Shown: one piece after another, positions 58,553 through 64,000 of the stretch
How positions within the stretch are numbered: the first letter of the stretch is position 1
How the letters are laid out: the number at the start of each line of letters is the position of its first letter
From: Spirogloea muscicola
Lineage: Eukaryota > Streptophyta > Zygnematophyceae > Spirogloeales > Spirogloeaceae
DNA length: 64,000 nt
Assembly: GCA_009602725.1 (NCBI GenBank)
Contig: WELB01000044.1
Coordinates: 136,934 to 200,933, forward strand
Direction: 5' to 3'
The notes under the pieces: generated by a model
What the model was told of the DNA's origin: nothing
Database searches by the model: none
The model's input: the letters and a program-made list of their open reading frames with translations, nothing else
Translations under genes and position numbers: made by a program

Positions 58553-58587
58553 GCACGGTAACCATGCAGAGCGCATGGTTGCCGTGC
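58553..58587. repeat. Near-perfect inverted repeat, 15-bp arms
   Basis: GCACGGTAACCATGC, five bases, then GCATGGTTGCCGTGC. One mismatch. It would form a strong hairpin and is not in a recognised gene. Confidence 0.85.
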
Positions 58588-59481
58588 AGGGCTGTGGCAT
58601 GTCACAGCATCGGCAGGCCATGCCTTTGGTGGCCTTTGAGGCGCATACCACACCCGAGAGAGACCACCAAATCAGTAAGTGGGACACTGGATGTGACCTA
58701 AGAGTGGTGTATGAGAATGGCTGCCACTCTTGCGCCACGCCCGTAGTGGGGCACGCACGCTCCAGGCTCTCCAACCTATGATGCGGCATGTGGCAGCTGA
58801 TTACGGCTTCAAATATATCAGGAGGTTATTCTTCTGCCACTTCTGCCTGCAGCTGTGGCGCGTGCCACATGCAAGATGGCAGGCCCTCCTGCAATGCACT
58901 CAATTTACCCTTGCAAGGCTTGAAGGTGGAGGAGTTGCTGACAGAGCAGGGTCAGTCGGCAGCACTAGGCCGACTACAGTACATCGTGCAAAACCTGCTG
59001 GCCCCAGGTAGGAGTCCAGCACCTCTTCAGTGTGGCCACCCTGGCAAGCACTTTCGGTCTGTGCAAGCCATCCCCATTAGCGCCTGCGGATGAGGTGACA
59101 AGGCAGGTGCTGCAGAGAACTCGCAGGCCCCCCACCCCCCCGTCTTTCGCCCTCGCTTGCACTGCGCCTTCCCATGCCCACCTGGCAGTCCTTCTTCAAA
59201 GCCGAGATGGAGTTTGTCAGGCCAAGGGGGAAAGTCAGCAGGTGTCACCCTTCACAGGGTGCACAGTAAGCAAACAGTAGCCTAAGCCCCAACCATTGTT
59301 GAGGAGGTCAGGCAGGCTTTCCAAGGGGAGGAGGACTTAAGGTTCGGTAGCTCAAGCAGGTGTACAGCTCATTGCTGAGGACAACGCCCCTAGCAGTGTC
59401 TGCCAGGCACTGCGTGGGGAGTGGAGCATGTCTTCAGCGATGGATGGCCTGAGTGGCCACATACATAGGCAAGCACATTGA

Positions 59482-59576
59482 CAGATGTACATCATCCGCT
59501 GCTGAGCTGACCCGCTCAGTAACCACGAGTCAGCACGTAGAAGTTGCTAAATGATGCAGGACTCCGGACGGCAGAA
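59482..59576. repeat. Family C dispersed repeat copy
   Basis: ACAGATGTACATCATCCGCT, then TAACCACGAGTCAGCAC and CTCCGGACGGCA, matches 26463-26576 with about 20-25 percent difference by eye. Confidence 0.45.
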
Positions 59577-62500
59577 GACAAGCCCTTCTGCCCCAGCTGA
59601 AGCTCGACTAGCTTACAGGTGCAAAGCATGACCGTGAGCTGACTGCAAACAGGCTGACACACAACGTCGCAAAGACGATTACTATGCTGCTGGTATGTAC
59701 ATCTTTATTGGAGGCACATTCTCATGTCCTTCATATTCCACACTAGCAATGCTCTCAAGTGGGGTTCTTCTGAAGTAGCGTAGTAGCCAGTCAGCTGGTG
59801 CTAACAGGGCATTGCTGGAAAGCTCGCCAGCCTTTGAAGAGGTACTGTAGTGCCTTGTGAAGTTCACCCTTTGGTAGCAGCACATGGCGTGGGCCCAAAG
59901 GTATTGACACCCACACGGAGCCAATTATGGGAGCGCTGAGGATGTCAACTATGGCGTTCAGGCCACCCTGAAATGCAAGTAGACTGGCGGCCCTGGCAAT
60001 GACCGTGCACAATGTAACAAAAGCCTTTGCAGCGAGCAGCCCTTGCTGAGGAGCTGCTGGATACCTTCTGTTCCTACTACCCTACTTCTGCTTTCGCTAT
60101 GGAAGACCTCGAGCTGCCCTGGAGGCAGGGCCTCAGATGACGGTCTTGCATGGCCGCGGAAAGCATTTGAAGGGACTCGCTAGCCGGATGACCTGGCGCT
60201 GACCCAATTTCGTACCTTGAAGGCCACTGCCGCTGCTCATTCTGGGGTCATGCTGGCCCACCTTGTGCTGATAACATCACATTGGTTGAGAGGCGGACGA
60301 CGTCGTTGCAGCTTTCAGCACCCTGCAGCGGCAGCTGGCTGCTCTTAGGCTGTCCTTGATGACAAGTGCTCTGCGTCGGTCACCACGAAAGGCCTGCATT
60401 GGCCCTGCCTTGCCACGAGGATGCCAGACTCCCCGAGAGCCCAACCCCTTGGCTTATTTCTGGCACACCAGCTTGCAGGTAGTGCAGCTGCAGACCTGCC
60501 CAATGCGCACAGTAACAGCGTCCTTCCTCAGAGCGTCTGCTTGGCTCATGGTGTGCTTAGGGTGTGATGTGCTGTGTGGCGTCTGCGAATGCGCTGCTTT
60601 CCTGGATGTCATGGTGAAGCTCGCAGCTCACATGCTGCAGTGTGCACATGGCGGAGATCGGACGGCTAGCGTTACCTCCTCCTGGAATTTAGGGGAGTGG
60701 GGTGCAGGACTGGGGTGCAAGATGACAAGTCCATGATCTTCTAAAGGCCGTAAAGCAGATGGCCATGGGATACTCCTCCATCATGATCAGATGAGGTCTA
60801 GTATAATTCACATGCGCCTTACTAATGTCGCCAGACTAACACCTCGTTGACGCCCGAGACTCATCTTGATAGCTCCTAACAACATTGGCGACGCCACTTA
60901 AGCTGTCAAGGCTGACTACGGAGTGGAGCAAGACGCCCAGGCGAAGCCGACCAAGCACGCCAAGCACCGCTTAGAACTTTCTGAGTCTGCTAGTGGTGTC
61001 CATGGGGCCTTTGCTACCAATTCGTATGACTTGCTAGCAAACTTTGCACTACGCAGGGAGGGCAAGGTGACGGGTGCAAAGCGGTGATCGACCAGTTTCT
61101 GTGTAAGAGCTTGTTTACCTAGTTGCACCTCGTGCGCTTGTATGTCGCACCATAGCAAGACAGACATCTGAGTTGCATTGCATGCGGGCCCTCTTCATAT
61201 CAGTTTGGGAGTCTGCTCTCTTATCGCTGTGTTTAAGTGGTTGCTCCCTATGAAAATCAATTCCTCCGTAGAAGCTGCTGATCCTTGGAGTCAGTATCCT
61301 TTATGGTTGGCACTTCTACATTTTAAACGCTCCTGGCATCATACTAGCTTGCTATTCACAGTTGCTGCCATTTGTAGAAGCCATCCATTTTGCCGGCCTC
61401 CTCTGCTGGCGCTGTCCTGCTCAAGTCTTTGCACCTGCTTTTCGGGCAGACCGGTCATAGCCATTGCCGCCTGTGGAGAAGCTCATTTCTCTGGCTTTCA
61501 CCTCATCGGGCTGGCCATTCACACCTATACCACCTTTGGAGGAGCTCCCAATGTCCACGTCCTGCTATACTGGAGCGCTCTTAACAAGCCACCACCTTGC
61601 ACCTACCTGCCGTGAAAACAACTGGCAACAGCCTCTAATTTTGACTAGGATGGCCTGGCCTAAGATGACATTCTCCCTCTGCTAAGCCATATTAGATTGC
61701 CCGATTTTGCTAAGCTGGCCTTTTTGGAGACTGCGCTTCCTGACTTTGCTGCAGCATGACTTGACTTTCATTCTAAGTATAACAACATCAATATTTACTC
61801 AAAGCACGCATGTCCAAGGCCTGCAAGGCGGGGACATGCTGACCATGAGAGACCACAATACTCTGGTATGTGCACCTTCATAATGTTGCACAAGTACCAT
61901 TATGTATGGTGTGACTAGAACGTTCTTTGAAACCGGCTCAGGAGTTGATCTGGTCAGGGCTAAGCCATTGTCATTCTGCTACTTGGGAGACTTGGTAAGA
62001 GCTGGCCTTTGCTTTTGGGCAGATGATTGCTTTCCAAAAGTTGTGTTGCCTAGCAACCAATATCAGAGATCAGTGGTTCTCAAATTTCGTCACTCGTAAG
62101 GTCTCTGGAGTAGATTAGAAGCCAGCCACTGCTGAGCATGAAGCTTGCAACATTGCGGCACAGTGTTCTACCTGCGTATTATACTCTGGAATGCCTACAA
62201 AGAGCAGTCTGCAACACAGCTTTAATTTGTTTGAAGCTGCGATAGTGCAGCTAATGGCTGCATTGTAACACATTGCCTTACCTCCTCGCGTCCAGATTTT
62301 TGGCTAGACGCCAAGAGTAACTGGAGGTGAAGGTGAAGATGGCATTGATTGTGGTGCACAAGGGGCCACCAATGATACATATTTTGGGCATTCCCAGATT
62401 AGCGACAGCCCCAGGATTTTAGCAGGGCGCCTCCTCTCCTTCACTTATCCCAGCTTGTTCCAACTCGCAGTTCCTGTCGAGGCACTACCAAGCTCACCAT

Positions 62501-62644
62501 TGGCCGCCAGCAATTATGAGTTGGGGTTTCCCCTGGACCTTAACTTATTAATTTGAGCTAGCCTTCCTCAGCCCTTGCTCGTTTTCGACAGACTTCTCAC
62601 ACAGCCACTGCCTCCGTAGCACTATCCCAGACACCAACGTTTGC

Positions 62645-62690
62645 CTTAACAGGGCATTGGCTTGACCTGGCCTCCCAAAACCCTAAATTC
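62645..62690. mobile_element. Truncated family B end beside a family A unit
   Basis: TTAACAGGGCATTGGCTTGA and CCTGGCCTCCC match the family B outer terminal repeat. It then breaks off into AAAACCCTAAATTCCC and the family A unit, suggesting one element inserted into the other. Confidence 0.45.
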
Positions 62691-62691
62691 C

Positions 62692-62955
62692 CACGCCTTG
62701 CATCTGCGTGCTGGCCGTGCTCTCGCTGCGGCCTCCGGCTTTCGTCAGGGGGATAGTTTACCGGCAGCTAGTCTGTCGGATGTGAGGCTCCTCACTCGTA
62801 ACTACTGAGTGGTCCATCCTCCCCCGTTCTGCCATAGCCTCTTCAGGCCCCGCAGTCGCTGCTTAGCTCGTAGTTTGGCCCCTTCGAACCTTGTCAATTC
62901 TTTTCGGGCTGGCTTCTCACAGCCCTTGCCCCCATTGGGAGAGCCACTTCTTCTA
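62692..62955 (-). repeat. Full-length family A repeat, inverse of the 6.5-kb copy
   Basis: From CCACGCCTTGCATCTGCGTG to CCATTGGGAGAGCCACTTCT it is nearly base-for-base the reverse complement of 6445-6705. Diverged cores follow near 63050-63110 and 63340-63390. Confidence 0.75.
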
Positions 62956-63717
62956 CATACGCTCCGCGCTCCTTCACAGGAGCTGCTGTCCACCCTCGAC
63001 CTCCACTTCAAGCTTCCGCCTGAATCCCTTTCATTTGGCCCTTTCGAACCTTTGTCAATTCTTTTGGGGCTGGCATTTCACAGCCCTTGCCTCCATTGGG
63101 AGTGCCACTTCTCCTTTCCAGCTGGAGCCCAGAGAGGGTTCAGCGGCATTCTACAGGACGGTTGCTTGCTGTTGCAGCTAGCTGACCTTTTGGTCAGACG
63201 CTCTGCAAGAGCGACAATCCCGTCACGGACGTATGGAAGTAAGACAACGGACACGTGTCCTCGCCTGTAGCCGGCCTCGTGCGGCACCTCCCTCGCCACC
63301 AGGCTGTCTAGCCTGTGGCTCCGTCATGAACACCTGTATGCATCTGGCTGGCTTTCACAGCCGCTCTTTTAATATCAGCAGCCGCTTGAGGATAGGTATA
63401 TACCACCCGCTGACTGCACAGGGCGGCGAATGCCGTCAATGAGTTCCAATCTGCACCCGTCCGTGTCTGCTTGAAACAAACCGGGCACTATTATCGACTT
63501 ACAGGGGGGGACCTTTTTCCTCAATGGGCGAGCCCTTTCGTCTTTTTCTCTCTTCCTCCTTTAAGTGGGAGGAGCTTTCCTTCCTCAGGGGCACTTCAGG
63601 GCGATGCCTAGTGGTGGAAGGCCCCGACAAATATATTCCTTGGGCTGACAACTCGGCGTTTACAACAACTCAATAGGTGGTGAGGGTACTGCAGCCCTGA
63701 CCCGACTTGGCTTTTCC

Positions 63718-63919
63718 TCAAGCCTTTGCTTGAAGTGGGTCTTTGATTGGTGTCTTCAGCACATAGTATTGATCTTGAAGGAGCCTCTCAGCCGCCTTTT
63801 CAAAGCTCACTTCTTTTGAAGAGCGTGTCAGCAGTGCCTCTAATCGTCTCTTCTTCACTTTCTTGTCATTATCTGTACGTTGTTTCTGCAGATCTTTGGC
63901 AGCATCACTTTCTAGTCGC
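63718..63919 (-). CDS. Last exon of a lysine/arginine-rich protein, gene continues out of the window
   Basis: After an acceptor at 63920 the exon reads RLESDAAKDLQKQRTDNDKK, then VKKRRLEALLTRSSKEVSFE and KAAERLLQDQYYVLKTPIK, stopping at 63718. It is a charged, helical C terminus typical of nuclear or nucleolar proteins. I do not recognise the family, and the 5' exons lie beyond 64000. Confidence 0.55.
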
Positions 63920-64000
63920 CTAAAAAGGAAGGCAGTTTTCAATCAACCTGCACGTGTAAGGAAGTGGGTAGTTCCGCGTCCGCTTCACTGCATAGTGAGT

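Larger units (their letters stand above)
56949..63717. other. Gene-poor, repeat-rich region
   Basis: 57.0-58.3 kb is extremely GC-rich with an N (57122) and a 12-base G run (57278-57289). Its long Pro/Ser/Ala open frames are compositional. 58.3-62.6 kb is mixed sequence with a near-perfect inverted repeat (58553-58587), a family C copy (59482-59576) and a possible hairpin core near 61440-61530. 62.65-63.4 kb holds a family B end and family A units. Minus-strand open frames at 59682-60012 and 60916-61167 are long but unrecognised. Confidence 0.5.

Noticed and set aside
59682-60012. Two overlapping minus-strand open frames
   Set aside because: Length alone is unremarkable. No motif, transposase signature or splice structure supports coding.

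Overview
This window reads as nuclear DNA from a photosynthetic eukaryote of the green lineage (Viridiplantae), most likely a green alga. The evidence is in the genes. There are two early light-induced proteins (ELIPs), which are chlorophyll-binding proteins of green plants and algae, and several products with Ala/Arg/Ser-rich N termini resembling plastid transit peptides. The housekeeping genes are typically eukaryotic, and all are split by many short GT-AG introns. GC content is high around first exons and lower in 3' and intergenic DNA. Short TTTAGGG-type motifs fit a plant-type telomere repeat but do not fix the species. I did not recognise a species.

Layout of the left half. 186-1910 (+): eIF3j. 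2590-5711 (-): 6-phosphogluconate dehydrogenase. 5.7-8.7 kb: repeat-rich spacer. 8734-10882 (+): pirin. 11804-17058 (-): a very long gene for an unfamiliar protein with an N-terminal von Willebrand A domain. 17716-19134 (+): ribosomal protein S13. about 20.84-21.87 kb (+): TAF11 (TFIID), with its 5' part spoiled by a poly-T tract. 22527-24861 (-): a plastid-type UVR + ApaG protein. 24.9-29.1 kb: repeats and an AT-rich island. 29098-30672 (-) and 32480-34164 (-): a tandem ELIP pair.

Layout of the right half. 34836-36925 (+): an unnamed plastid-type protein. 37-49 kb: poorly resolved, with a few small genes, a decayed LINE-like fragment between two MITE copies, and scattered candidate exons. 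49378-49985 (+): a 116-residue unknown. 50571-53336 (-): a ZGPAT-like protein (CCCH, Tudor-like and G-patch). 53712-about 55.8 kb (+): an OVCA2/FSH1-type serine hydrolase, divergent from the ZGPAT-like gene. about 56.4-56.95 kb (-): a small unknown. 57-63.7 kb: essentially repeats and GC-rich low-complexity DNA. 63718-63919 (-): the last exon of a gene whose start lies outside the window.

The genes are not an operon or a pathway cluster. They are ordinary split genes, alternating in strand and separated by 0.4-6 kb. The striking non-genic structure is two dispersed repeat families. One carries a conserved GGCTG...CAGCC hairpin and sometimes folds back on itself. The other has long GC-rich terminal inverted repeats containing GCGCACCGCGCGCC. 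Eight isolated N positions, seven in GC-rich simple sequence near first exons and one in a C run, look like contig joins, and they disturb several gene starts.
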